A stretch of DNA of 64,000 bases from assembly GCF_003846185.1 (NCBI RefSeq), contig NZ_ML123034.1, positions 400,212-464,211 on the forward strand, in the 5' to 3' direction. Below are positions 1 to 8,137 of this stretch, in pieces. Positions within the stretch are counted from its first letter, which is position 1, and each line of letters starts with the position of its first letter. Under the pieces are notes generated by a model. The model was not told the origin of the DNA and ran no database searches. It was given only the letters and a program-made list of their open reading frames with translations. Made by a program: the position numbers and the translations under genes. Origin of the DNA: Streptomyces sp. ADI96-02 (GTDB taxonomy: Bacteria; Actinomycetota; Actinomycetes; Streptomycetales; Streptomycetaceae).

Positions 1-235
1 GTACTTCACACAGACAACGATCCTCAAGCTCACGCCGGCTCTCCTACTGCATCGTCATTTCCGGGCTGCCTTGTCGCACGCAGCATAGGCGCCTCATGCG
101 GCCGATTCCGGTCAGAGCGACCGAGGCTCCGACCAAAAATATTACTCGCCAGTACACCCATTCGCTCACCCCGGAGCAAGCGCCGCGCACTGTGACCTTG
201 CCAACGCGGCGGGTCTGTGCACGGGCAGCGTCCCC
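1..235. other. left-edge stretch without a recognised gene
   Basis: This edge segment is less GC rich than its surroundings and contains a short AT-rich patch near 135-147. I see no reading frame with convincing codon bias and no RNA gene. It lies just downstream of the minus-strand flavin reductase, so it may hold that gene's 3' untranslated region. Confidence 0.4.
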
Positions 236-742
236 TCAGTCTCGCAGAGCCGTGAACCGCCCCTGGTGGTACACCAGCGGACGGCCCTCGCCGGACGGGT
301 CGCCCGCCACGGCCTCGGCGATGACGATGACGTGGTCACCGGCCGGGACCCGGGCCACCACGCGGCAGACCAGCCACGCCGGCACGCCGCCGAGCAGCGG
401 CACGCCCTCGGGCCCCGGACGCCACTCGGTCGACGGGCCGAAGCGGTCGGCTCCGCTGCGGGCGAACGTCGCGGCGAGCTCCCGCTGGTGCTCGCCGAGT
501 ATGTGGACGCCGACGTGTCCGGCCTCGGCCAGCACCGGCCAGCTGGAGGAGGACGTCCCGATCCCGAACGAGACCAGGGGCGGTTCGGCGGCGACCGAGT
601 TCAGCGAGGTCGCGGTGAAACCGACCGGGCGCTCTCCGGCCGCGGTGATCACCGCGACGCCCGCGGCGTGGCGGCGGAAGACGGAGCGCAGGAGTTCGGA
701 TGTGGCCGCCGGGGCCGCGGCGAGGTCGGGCGTGGCCGTCAT
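236..742 (-). CDS. flavin reductase family protein (FMN-binding split barrel)
   Basis: The 168-residue protein has the size and pattern of HpaC/flavin-reductase domain proteins, which reduce FMN or FAD with NAD(P)H and often feed flavin-dependent monooxygenases. Residues 40-50 (VGFTATSLNSV), followed by PPLVSFGI near 55-62, match the conserved flavin-contacting strand and loop. The frame opens further upstream, but the ATG at 742 has AGAAGGA a few bases before it and starts the family-like sequence. No partner monooxygenase lies next to it, so the physiological acceptor is unknown. Its promoter probably lies in the 743-938 gap. Confidence 0.85.
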   Translation of the reverse strand: MTATPDLAAAPAATSELLRSVFRRHAAGVAVITAAGERPVGFTATSLNSVAAEPPLVSFGIGTSSSSWPVLAEAGHVGVHILGEHQRELAATFARSGADRFGPSTEWRPGPEGVPLLGGVPAWLVCRVVARVPAGDHVIVIAEAVAGDPSGEGRPLVYHQGRFTALRD

Positions 743-868
743 GGAGGTGTCCTTCTGCGGGAGGGGCTTTCGGGGCCGTGGTTGCTCAGGCACCCGGACA
801 GCGCGCGCTCGCGTGACGTACGAGGTCCACATGGACCCGGCCGTGGAGAAGGAGTTCTGGCGGCATAA

Positions 869-881
869 CGTCAGACTGACG
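869..881. promoter_or_regulatory. 13-bp palindrome upstream of the flavin reductase gene
   Basis: CGTCAG-A-CTGACG is a perfect 6+1+6 dyad in the gap between the thioredoxin and flavin reductase genes, about 130 bases before the flavin reductase start. It could be an operator for that gene's promoter. No neighbouring regulator identifies the binding protein. Confidence 0.3.
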
Positions 882-938
882 ATGCGTGGTGGGTGCAGTC
901 AAGCGCGTACCACGATGTGGGAGATGCGTCACGGTCCG

Positions 939-1265
939 TCATATGGCGTGCCCCAGCGCGGCGACGACGTCGGCGGTGCGCGGCTGCCCCGAGGCCCGGC
1001 GCACCACCGCGCCCCCGGAGTCGAGCACCAGGACGGTCGGCGTAGCGGTGATGTCCAGTTCCCGCACGAGCGCGAGACGCGCCTCCGCGTCGATCTCGAT
1101 GTGCGCGACCCCCTCGACCATCGCGGCCACCTCCGCGAGCGTGCGGCGGGTCGCCCGGCACGGCTGGCAGAAAGCGGTCGAGAACTGGACGAGTGTGGCC
1201 CGCTCCCCCAGTTCCGCGCCGAGGCGTGCCGCGTCGAGGCGTTGTCCGGATGTCCGGCCGTCCAC
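939..1265 (-). CDS. thioredoxin family protein
   Basis: This 108-residue cytoplasmic protein has a thioredoxin fold. The redox motif is FCQPC (Cys33 and Cys36), preceded by the strand TLVQFST. The cis-proline loop ITATPTVLV (Pro76) is present. The CQPC spacer differs from the CGPC of general thioredoxins, suggesting a specialised disulfide reductase. The frame is open to 1424, but a GTG at 1265 is preceded at ideal distance by GAGGAGGAG, so I start there. It lies divergently from the acyltransferase gene. Confidence 0.85.
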   Translation of the reverse strand: MDGRTSGQRLDAARLGAELGERATLVQFSTAFCQPCRATRRTLAEVAAMVEGVAHIEIDAEARLALVRELDITATPTVLVLDSGGAVVRRASGQPRTADVVAALGHAI

Positions 1266-1497
1266 CTGATCTCCTCCTCGTAACAGTCCGTCGCAGTCGG
1301 TCAGCACCGGCCGGGCCCGTGGCATTCCCCCAGCTCCCCGGGCGGTGAGCACGTGACGAGAATCTCGCGTCCAGCGCTCTTCGGGACTGGCCAGCGGCTC
1401 GTCCATGGGGCACGATCGCCACAATGCCGAATACCTACGGCTGCGTAACTTCCGCCGGGAGAACCCTCCCCAGGCACTGAAGAAGGGTCTTCTCCAG

Positions 1498-2220
1498 ATG
1501 GCAGAACTCGTCTATCGACCGGTCATCGGCGCCGCTCGCACCCTGTTCAAGGCGCTCGACCTGAAGATCGACACTCAGGGTTCGGAGCACATCCCGAAGA
1601 CCGGTGGTGCGGTGCTGGTCAGCAATCACATCAGCTATCTCGACTTCATCTTCACGGGGCTCGGCGCCCTGCCGCAGAAGCGGCTGGTCCGCTTCATGGC
1701 GAAGGAGTCGGTCTTCCGGCACAAGGTGTCCGGGCCGCTGATGCGCGGAATGAAGCACATCCCGGTCGACCGGAACCAGGGCGAGGACGCGTACGCCCAC
1801 GCGCTCCGCTCGCTCCGCTCCGGTGAGATCGTCGGCGTCTTCCCCGAGGCGACCATCTCCCAGTCGTTCACGCTGAAGAGCTTCAAGTCGGGCGCCGCGC
1901 GCCTCGCCCAGGAGGCCGGTGTCCCGCTGATCCCGATGGCGCTGTGGGGCACGCAGCGGATCTGGACGAAGGGACGGGAGCGCAACTTCCGGCGCAGCCA
2001 CATCCCGATCACGATCCGGGTCGGAGAGCCTCTGGAGGCTCCCTCCGACCAGTACGCCGGTGCGATCACCCGGCGGCTGCGCGAGCGCGTGCAGGAGCTG
2101 CTGGAGGCCGCGCAGCGGGCCTACCCGGTGCGGCCCAAGGACGCGAGCGACACCTGGTGGGTGCCGGCCCACCTCGGCGGCACGGCTCCGACCCCCGCCG
2201 AGGTGCGCGAGCTCGGCTGA
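1498..2220 (+). CDS. 1-acyl-sn-glycerol-3-phosphate acyltransferase family protein (PlsC-like)
   Basis: The 240-residue protein carries the LPLAT signature: NHISYLD at residues 43-49 supplies the HX4D catalytic pair (His44, Asp49). Block III reads FPEATIS at 115-121, where most family members have FPEGT. Such enzymes transfer an acyl chain to lysophosphatidic acid or a related lysophospholipid at the inner membrane face. The upstream frame is open to 1405, but the ATG at 1498 (MAELVYRP) is the family-like start, with AAGAAGGG before it. The gene ends facing the threonine aldolase gene across a strong hairpin. Confidence 0.85.
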   Translation: MAELVYRPVIGAARTLFKALDLKIDTQGSEHIPKTGGAVLVSNHISYLDFIFTGLGALPQKRLVRFMAKESVFRHKVSGPLMRGMKHIPVDRNQGEDAYAHALRSLRSGEIVGVFPEATISQSFTLKSFKSGAARLAQEAGVPLIPMALWGTQRIWTKGRERNFRRSHIPITIRVGEPLEAPSDQYAGAITRRLRERVQELLEAAQRAYPVRPKDASDTWWVPAHLGGTAPTPAEVRELG

Positions 2221-2277
2221 GGCCGGACGCGCCGCCCGGCGGGCGGGCGGCACACGGCACACGGCACACACGACGAA

Positions 2278-2313
2278 GCGGCCGACCGGAGTCATCGACT
2301 TCCGGTCGGCCGC
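2278..2313. terminator. bidirectional hairpin terminator between convergent genes
   Basis: A 13-bp perfect stem (arms 2278-2290 and 2301-2313, GCGGCCGACCGGA and its complement) with a 10-base loop lies between the convergent acyltransferase and threonine aldolase stops. There is no T tract, as is common for Streptomyces terminators. Confidence 0.75.
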
Positions 2314-2347
2314 GGTCGTCCGCCGCTGCGGGCGGGACGGCGGAGGA

Positions 2348-3409
2348 CTACCTCGCCATCTCCTCCTTCAGCGCCTGGAGGAAGGCGTCGACGTCGTCCT
2401 CGCCGGTGTCGAAGGAGCACATCCAGCGGACGTCCCCGGCGGTCTCGTCCCAGAAGTAGAAGCGGAAGCGCTTCTGGAGCCGCTCGCTCACCTCGTGCGG
2501 CAGCCGGGCGAAGACCGCGTTCGCCTGGACCGGGTGGAGGATCTCCACGCCGTCGATCGCCCGGACGCCCTCGGCCAGCCGCTGGGCCATGGCGTTGGCG
2601 TGCCGGGCGTTGCGCAGCCACAGGTCGCGGGCGAGCAGCGCCTCCAGCTGGACGGAGACGAAGCGCATCTTGGAGGCGAGCTGCATGGACAGCTTGCGCA
2701 GATGCTTCATCGCGCGGACCGCGTCGGGGTTGAGCACGACGACGGCCTCGCCGAACAGCGCCCCGTTCTTGGTGCCGCCGAAGGACAGCACGTCCACGCC
2801 GACCGTGTTGGTGAACGTGCGCATCGGCACGTCCAGCGAGGCGGCGGCGTTGGCGATCCTGGCCCCGTCGAGGTGCACCTTCATGCCGCGCTCGTGGGCG
2901 TGGTCGCAGATGGCGCGGATCTCGTCGGGCGTGTAGACGGTGCCCAGCTCGGTGTTCTGGGTGATCGAGACGACCTGCGGCATGGCCCGGTGCTCGTCGT
3001 CCCAGCCGTACGCCTGCCGGTCGATGAGCTCGGGCGTGAGCTTGCCGTCCGGGGTGGGCACGGTGAGCAGTTTCAGGCCGCCCATGCGCTCGGGTGCTCC
3101 GCCCTCGTCCACGTTGATGTGCGCGGACTCGGCGCAGACGACGGCGCCCCAGCGGTCGGTGAGCGCCTGGAGCGCGACCACGTTGGCGCCGGTGCCGTTG
3201 AAGACCGGGAAGGCCTCGGCGGTGGCTCCGAAGTGGCTGTGCATGACCCGCTGGAGGTGGCCGGTGTAGTCGTCCTCGCCGTAGGCGACCTGGTGGCCGC
3301 CGTTGGCGAGGGCGAGGGCGGCCAGGATCTCCGGGTGCGCGCCGGCGTAGTTGTCACTGGCGAAGCCGCGTACCCGCGGGTCGTGGTGACGTCGCGCGTC
3401 GGTCCTCAC
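2348..3409 (-). CDS. ltaE: low-specificity L-threonine aldolase family protein
   Basis: This 353-residue PLP enzyme of the threonine aldolase/tryptophanase beta-eliminating lyase family cleaves L-threonine or beta-hydroxy amino acids to glycine and an aldehyde. SFGGTKNGA at 209-217 holds the PLP lysine (Lys214). HLDGARIANAA at 179-189 supplies the cofactor-binding Asp and Arg, and AESAHIN near 93-99 stacks the ring. The GTG start at 3409 overlaps the stop of the upstream dehydrogenase as GTGA, so translation is coupled. It is the last gene of a three-gene operon with the dehydrogenase and DUF6421 genes. The ltaE name is by family, not by proven substrate. Confidence 0.88.
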   Translation of the reverse strand: MRTDARRHHDPRVRGFASDNYAGAHPEILAALALANGGHQVAYGEDDYTGHLQRVMHSHFGATAEAFPVFNGTGANVVALQALTDRWGAVVCAESAHINVDEGGAPERMGGLKLLTVPTPDGKLTPELIDRQAYGWDDEHRAMPQVVSITQNTELGTVYTPDEIRAICDHAHERGMKVHLDGARIANAAASLDVPMRTFTNTVGVDVLSFGGTKNGALFGEAVVVLNPDAVRAMKHLRKLSMQLASKMRFVSVQLEALLARDLWLRNARHANAMAQRLAEGVRAIDGVEILHPVQANAVFARLPHEVSERLQKRFRFYFWDETAGDVRWMCSFDTGEDDVDAFLQALKEEMAR

Positions 3410-4173
3410 GGTTGCGGGGTCAGCCACAGGCGCTTTCCGTTCACTTCGGCGGCGGACCGGTCCCAGACGCCGGCGATGGCCTCGGCCAGCTCCGTGACGT
3501 CGGTGAAGCCCGCGAACTTCGCGTTCGGGCGCTCGGCGCGCATGGCGTCGTGCACCAGTGCCTTGACGACCAGGATCGCGGCGGCGGCGCGGGGGCCGTC
3601 CTCGCCCCCCTCCTTGCGGAAGGCGTCGCCGAGCGCGAGGGTCCACGCCTCGGCCGCGGCCTTGGCGGAGGCGTAGGCGGCGTTGCCCGCGGTGGGCTTG
3701 CCGGCCCCGGCCGCGCTGATCAGGAGGTAGCGGCCCCGGTCGCTGCGCTGAAGGGGTTCCTGGAAGGCCAGCGAGGTCGACTGGACGGTGCGGATCAGCA
3801 GCTTCTCCAGCACGTCCCAGTCGGAGAGGCTGGTCTCCGCGAAGGAGGGGCTTCCGCGCCAGCCGCCGACGAGGTGGACCAGCCCGTCGACCCGGCCGAA
3901 CTCCGCCTCGGTGCGTTTGGCCCAGTCCCGCGCGGCGTCGACGTCGAGCAGGTCGACCGTCTCGCCGGTGACCGTCGCGCCGCCGTGGGCGTAGCGCGCC
4001 GCGTCCACCGCCTCGGCCAGCCGCTCCGGGTTGGCGTCGCAGCCGACGACGGTCGCCCCGGCCTCCGCGAGCCGCAGCAGGGCCGCGCGCCCGGCGGGGC
4101 CGGCCGCGCCGGCCACCGCGATCACGGCCCCGTCGAGAGCGCTGCTCCCGTTGCCCTTGCCGATGTTGTTCAT
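3406..4173 (-). CDS. short-chain dehydrogenase/reductase (SDR)
   Basis: The 255-residue Rossmann enzyme has a modified nucleotide-binding loop (AGAAGPAG, residues 21-28) and a classical triad: Ser153 in LISAAG and YASAK at 167-171. It should oxidise or reduce a small carbonyl or alcohol with NAD(P). The frame also opens at a GTG (4203) overlapping the preceding stop, but the ATG at 4173 has GGGAGG at proper distance and is preferred. Its location between DUF6421 and threonine aldolase suggests the three act on one metabolite, perhaps a beta-hydroxy amino acid or its aldehyde; this is inference. Confidence 0.85.
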   Translation of the reverse strand: MNNIGKGNGSSALDGAVIAVAGAAGPAGRAALLRLAEAGATVVGCDANPERLAEAVDAARYAHGGATVTGETVDLLDVDAARDWAKRTEAEFGRVDGLVHLVGGWRGSPSFAETSLSDWDVLEKLLIRTVQSTSLAFQEPLQRSDRGRYLLISAAGAGKPTAGNAAYASAKAAAEAWTLALGDAFRKEGGEDGPRAAAAILVVKALVHDAMRAERPNAKFAGFTDVTELAEAIAGVWDRSAAEVNGKRLWLTPQP

Positions 4174-4199
4174 GGACACCGCCTCCCTGGGAGTTGTCT

Positions 4200-5597
4200 T
4201 CACGCGGCTGCCTGCTCGGCCCCGGCCGCGGTGATTCCCTTGGTGGAGGCAATCACGTGCTTGAGCTTCTTGGCGAGTGCCTCATAGAACATGCTCAGGG
4301 GAAACTCGTCCGGAAGCACGTCGTCGACGAGCTTGCGAGGGGGGAGAGTGAGGTCCAGGGCGTCGGGACCCTTGGCCCAGGTGGAGCCGGGGTGCGGCGA
4401 GAGGTACTGGGAGACGAGGTCGTACGCGGCGAACCAGTGCACCAGCTTGGGGCGGTCGATGCCGTCGCGGTAGAGCTTCTCGATCTCGGCGCAGAGCTGG
4501 TTGGTGACCTGCGGGGCGCGGTCCCAGTCGATCTTCAGCGTGTTGTCGGTCCAGCGGATGACGTCGTGCTTGTGGAGGTAGGCGAAGAGCAGCTGGCCGC
4601 CGAGTCCGTCGTAGTTGCGGACGCGCTCGCCGGTGACGGGGAAGCGGAACATCCGGTCGAAGAGCACCGCGTACTGGACGTCGCGGCCGTGGGCGTTGCC
4701 CTCGGCGTCCAGCTTCACGGCCTCCTTGAAGGCGGTGAGGTCGCAGCGCAGCTCCTCCAGGCCGTACATCCAGAACGGCTGGCGCTGCTTGATCATGAAC
4801 GGGTCGAACGGGAGGTCGCCGTGGCTGTGGGTGCGGTCGTGGACCATGTCCCACAGGACGAACGCCTGCTCGCAGCGCTGCTGGTCGCCGATCATCGCGC
4901 GGATGTCGTCGGGCAGCTCCAGGCCGAGGAGGTCGACGGACGCCTCGGTGACGCGGCGGAAGCGGGCGGCCTCGCGGTCGCAGAAGATGCCGCCCCAGCT
5001 GAAGCGCTCGGGGGCCTCGCGCACGGCGATGGTCTCCGGGAACAGGACGGCGGAGTTGGTGTCGTACCCGGAGGTGAAGTCCTCGAAGGTGATGCCGCAG
5101 AAGAGCGGGTTGTCGTAGCGGGTGGCTTCCAGCTCGGCGAGCCAGTCGGGCCAGACCATCCGCAGCACGACCGCTTCGAGGTTGCGGTCCGGGTTGCCGT
5201 TCTGCGTGTACATCGCGAAGACGACCAGGTGCTGGAGGCCGTCGGCGCGGCTCTTCGCGGGCTGGAAGGCGAGCAGCGAGTCGAGGAAGTCCGGGACGCC
5301 GAAGCCGTCGGCGGCCCAGCGGCGCAGGTCCGCGACGAGCGCGCGGTGGTAGGCGGCGTCGTGCGGGAGCAGCGGTGACAGCTCCTCGACGGCCGCGGTC
5401 ACCCGGCCCACGGCCTCCTCGGCGGCGGCCGGCGACGGGGCGTCCTCGGCCTCGAAGTCGATGGAGCCGTCCTTGGACTGCCAGGGGCGGATCTGTTCGA
5501 CGGCGTCCTTGAGCGCGGGCCAGGCCGGGTGCTCAACGACACGTTGGGCAGCAGCTATCGCGCCACCGGTGGCGTCGTGCACAAGAATTTCCGTCAT
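4200..5597 (-). CDS. DUF6421 family protein
   Basis: This soluble 465-residue protein matches my memory of the Streptomyces DUF6421 family; the function is not established. Conserved-looking stretches include DMVHDRTHSHGD near 284-295, a His/Asp-rich segment that could bind metal, and WFAAYDLVSQYLSP near the C-terminus. There is no signal peptide or membrane helix. The ATG at 5597 is preceded by GGAGGAAG, better than the in-frame start 36 bases upstream. It is the first gene of the operon leading into the SDR and threonine aldolase, with only a 26-base gap to the preferred SDR start. Confidence 0.75.
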   Translation of the reverse strand: MTEILVHDATGGAIAAAQRVVEHPAWPALKDAVEQIRPWQSKDGSIDFEAEDAPSPAAAEEAVGRVTAAVEELSPLLPHDAAYHRALVADLRRWAADGFGVPDFLDSLLAFQPAKSRADGLQHLVVFAMYTQNGNPDRNLEAVVLRMVWPDWLAELEATRYDNPLFCGITFEDFTSGYDTNSAVLFPETIAVREAPERFSWGGIFCDREAARFRRVTEASVDLLGLELPDDIRAMIGDQQRCEQAFVLWDMVHDRTHSHGDLPFDPFMIKQRQPFWMYGLEELRCDLTAFKEAVKLDAEGNAHGRDVQYAVLFDRMFRFPVTGERVRNYDGLGGQLLFAYLHKHDVIRWTDNTLKIDWDRAPQVTNQLCAEIEKLYRDGIDRPKLVHWFAAYDLVSQYLSPHPGSTWAKGPDALDLTLPPRKLVDDVLPDEFPLSMFYEALAKKLKHVIASTKGITAAGAEQAAA

Positions 5598-5903
5598 AAC
5601 ACTTCCTCCACGGGAGAACCTCGCGTCCAGCAACCGTATCCGCGCACCCTCCTACCCCACAAGTAGGGGTCCGGAAAATATCCTGCCCACCCCCCATGGT
5701 CACCGCTGTTTTTCCTGTCGGCCGCCCGGTAGGCGCTCAGTTCCGTCAGTCGTCGCGTCCTGGCGGACTGCCGCCGTTCCGCGGGAGAAACGAGACCGCG
5801 CGGCGGCAGACATCGCGGGCGCGGCCCGTTACCCTCCGCATGGCCCGGCCTCCGCACGGGCAGGAGCCACCGACGCGGAGCCACTGACGGAATCGAGGTC
5901 GTC
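5598..5903. other. divergent promoter region, DUF6421 operon / GDPD
   Basis: This 306-base gap separates divergent genes. It contains an AT-rich patch (GGAAAATATCC near 5672-5682) and, beside it near 5653-5671, a CCTAC-N7-GTAGG dyad. Together these could be the promoter and operator of the minus-strand operon. I see no coding sequence. Confidence 0.4.
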
Positions 5904-6587
5904 TTGTCCTTTCTCACCCTGGGCCATCGCGGAGTGATGGGCGTCGAGCCCGAGAACACGCTGCGCTCCTTCGTCCGCGCCGAGGCGGCGGGCATGGACG
6001 CCATCGAGCTGGACCTGCACCTGAGCAAGGACGGCGCGCTCGCCGTGATGCACGACGCGGACGTCGACCGCACGACCGACGGGACGGGGCCGATCGCCGG
6101 AAAGACGCTGGCGGAGCTGCGCGGGCTCGACGCCGGCCGGGGGGAGCGCGTCCCGGTGTTCGAGGAGGTCCTGGACGCCGTCGGGGCCCCGATCCAGGCC
6201 GAGATCAAGGACGTCGCCGCGGCGCGGGCGCTGGCGGAGGTGATCCGCGCGCGCGACCTCGTCGGACGGGTGGAGGTGTCCTCCTTCCACGACGAGGCGG
6301 TGACGGAGATCGCCCGCCTGGTTCCGGGGGTGCGGACGGTGCTCATCGCCAGCCGCTGGGGCGCGGACGTGGTGGACCGGGCGAAGGCGGCGGGCGCGGC
6401 GACGCTCGCGCTGAACATCCGCCGGCTCACGCTGGAGGTCGTGGAGCAGGCGCACGGCGAGAGCCTGAAGGTGATCGGCTGGGTGGTGAACACGCAGGAC
6501 CAGTTGCGGCTGGCCCGTGCGCTGAACCTGGACGGCGTCACGACCGACTTCCCCGAGATCCGCCGGACCGGCCGCTTCACCGCCTGA
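5904..6587 (+). CDS. glycerophosphodiester phosphodiesterase
   Basis: The 227-residue cytoplasmic GDPD hydrolyses glycerophosphodiesters to glycerol 3-phosphate and an alcohol. The motifs are in order: LGHRG (His8, Arg9), EPENTL, IELDLH (Glu35, Asp37) and MHD (His50), which form the calcium- and phosphate-binding active site. No signal peptide is visible, so it is the intracellular type. The start is an uncommon TTG at 5904 (TTGTCCTTT), preceded by a weak GAGG. It faces the GNAT gene convergently. Confidence 0.9.
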   Translation: MSFLTLGHRGVMGVEPENTLRSFVRAEAAGMDAIELDLHLSKDGALAVMHDADVDRTTDGTGPIAGKTLAELRGLDAGRGERVPVFEEVLDAVGAPIQAEIKDVAAARALAEVIRARDLVGRVEVSSFHDEAVTEIARLVPGVRTVLIASRWGADVVDRAKAAGAATLALNIRRLTLEVVEQAHGESLKVIGWVVNTQDQLRLARALNLDGVTTDFPEIRRTGRFTA

Positions 6588-6637
6588 GCCCGGCCGGTCC
6601 TCCCCGCACCGTCCCGGCGCGCCCCGGGCGTTCGCGG

Positions 6638-7210
6638 CTACGACTGCGGGAGGCCGTCCCCGATCTCCTTGACGAGCAGTTCGAAGGCGAGGTCGTCGCG
6701 GAGCGGTATGCCGAAGCGCTCGTCGCCGTACGGGAACGGGGTGAGCCGTCCGGTCCGGCGGTAGCCCCGGCGCTCGTACCAGGCGATCAGGTCCTCGCGG
6801 AGCGAGATCACCGTCATGTGCATCTCGCCGACGCCCCAGGCGCCGCGCGCGACGCGCTCCGCCTCGGCGATGACCACCTTGCCGAGCCCGCCTCCCTGGA
6901 GGCCGGGGCGGACCGCGAACATGCCGAAGTAGGCGGCCTCGCCGCGGTGTTCGAGCTGGCAGCAGGCGATCAGCTCGCCGGCCCGTTCGACCGCGAGCAG
7001 CCGCGCCGCCGGTGCGGTGAGGACCGCGCGCACGTCGTCCTCGTCGGTCCGCTGCCCCTGGAGGAGGTCCGCCTCGGTGGTCCAGCCGGTACGGCTGGAG
7101 TCGCCGCGGTAGGCCGACTCGATCAGCGCCACCAGCGCCGGAACGTCGTCCTCGGTCGCGTCGCGGAAGGTCAACGGGGGCGCGCCGGGGGGCGTGGTGG
7201 CGGTGTCCAT
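6638..7210 (-). CDS. GNAT family N-acetyltransferase
   Basis: This 190-residue single-domain GNAT protein has the acetyl-CoA binding motif A in VRPGLQGGGLGK and the C-terminal motif AWYERRGYRRTG typical of the fold. It transfers an acetyl group from acetyl-CoA to an unknown amine. The start is the ATG at 7210 with GGAGA upstream; the upstream open frame has low-complexity content. The tail ends GDGLPQS. Its neighbours do not reveal the substrate. Confidence 0.85.
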   Translation of the reverse strand: MDTATTPPGAPPLTFRDATEDDVPALVALIESAYRGDSSRTGWTTEADLLQGQRTDEDDVRAVLTAPAARLLAVERAGELIACCQLEHRGEAAYFGMFAVRPGLQGGGLGKVVIAEAERVARGAWGVGEMHMTVISLREDLIAWYERRGYRRTGRLTPFPYGDERFGIPLRDDLAFELLVKEIGDGLPQS

Positions 7211-7413
7211 CGTGGGAGGTCTCCGTTCCTCTGCTGCCGTACGCGTGCTCACTGCTCCGTACGTTCCGGTCGAGAGTAGCGCGACCCCCAGCGCCCCTCG
7301 CGGGCCCCGGCGCACCCCTCGCGCACCCCCGTGCGCCGGGTTCGGGCACGGGGGTACGGGCATCGACTAGGCGACCCGGCATCGGAGCCGTACGTACCGA
7401 GGGGAGGCACGTC

Positions 7414-8040
7414 GTGCACGGAGGGGCCCTGACCGGCTGGCTGTTGACGGCGCTGTGCGCGGTGAGCGGCGCCTACTGCCTGGCGCGCACCCGCTCCGGG
7501 ACGCGGCAGGAGCGGCGAACCGCGCGCGCGGAGGCGGTGATGGGCTTCGGCATGGCGGTGATGGCCGTGCCGGCCGCTCTTCTGACGCCCCCCGACTGGG
7601 CGTGGGCGGTGTACGCGGTGCTGTTCGGCGCGGCGGCGCTGCGGGCGCTGTGGCCCTCCCGGCACGGCGGCCACCACCTGCACCACCTGGTCGGTTCGCT
7701 GGCGATGGTCTACATGGCGGTGGCGATGGCTCCCGGGGCCTCGGAGGGCGGGCACGCGGGGCACGCGACGGCGGGCGCGGCCGGAGGCGTGCCCCTGCTG
7801 ACGGGCGCGCTGCTCGTCTACTACGCGTTCTACGTGCTGCGCTCCGCCGGGCGTCTGATACCCGCGGTCGGCGTCGCGGGCGTCCCCGGCGGTCCGGGGG
7901 CCGGTTCCGTCCCGGGCGGTCCGGGGGCCGGTTCCGTCCCGGGCGGTCCGGGCACTCCGGCGGGCGGCCGGCCGGAGCTGACGCTGGCCTGCCGGATGAC
8001 GATGGGGCTCGCCATGTTCGCGATGCTGCTCACTCTGTGA
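7414..8040 (+). CDS. DUF5134 domain membrane protein
   Basis: The 208-residue protein is mostly hydrophobic, with about six membrane segments: near 5-20, 40-58, 62-80, 90-106, 125-140 and the extreme C-terminus. A His-rich stretch (HGGHHLHHL, near 84-92) and more histidines near 113-117 might bind metal. This is the pattern of actinobacterial DUF5134 proteins, whose role is unknown. The GTG start has GGGGAGGC before it. Residues about 157-180 are a Gly/Pro repeat that may be species specific. It lies just upstream of an M56 peptidase gene. Confidence 0.7.
   Translation: MHGGALTGWLLTALCAVSGAYCLARTRSGTRQERRTARAEAVMGFGMAVMAVPAALLTPPDWAWAVYAVLFGAAALRALWPSRHGGHHLHHLVGSLAMVYMAVAMAPGASEGGHAGHATAGAAGGVPLLTGALLVYYAFYVLRSAGRLIPAVGVAGVPGGPGAGSVPGGPGAGSVPGGPGTPAGGRPELTLACRMTMGLAMFAMLLTL
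7882..7952 (+). repeat. 27-base in-frame tandem repeat inside the DUF5134 gene
   Basis: Two full units (7882-7908 and 7909-7935) plus a partial third encode VPGGPGAGS twice and then VPGGPG. The units differ by only one base, so the duplication is recent or homogenised. It sits in the loop before the last membrane helix. Confidence 0.85.
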
Positions 8041-8125
8041 GACGACCGGTGAGACGCAGGCCCGCCAAACCGTGGCGTACGTCACTTGCCGGTCAGAGCC
8101 GTACCCGTCACCGACCCGCCCCTCA

Positions 8126-8131
8126 TAGGCT
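8126..8131 (+). promoter_or_regulatory. -10 box of a leaderless promoter for the M56 peptidase gene
   Basis: TAGGCT matches the TAnnnT -10 consensus and ends 6 bases before the ATG at 8138. No Shine-Dalgarno lies between, so the transcript probably begins at or next to the start codon. Confidence 0.55.
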
Positions 8132-8137
8132 GACGGC

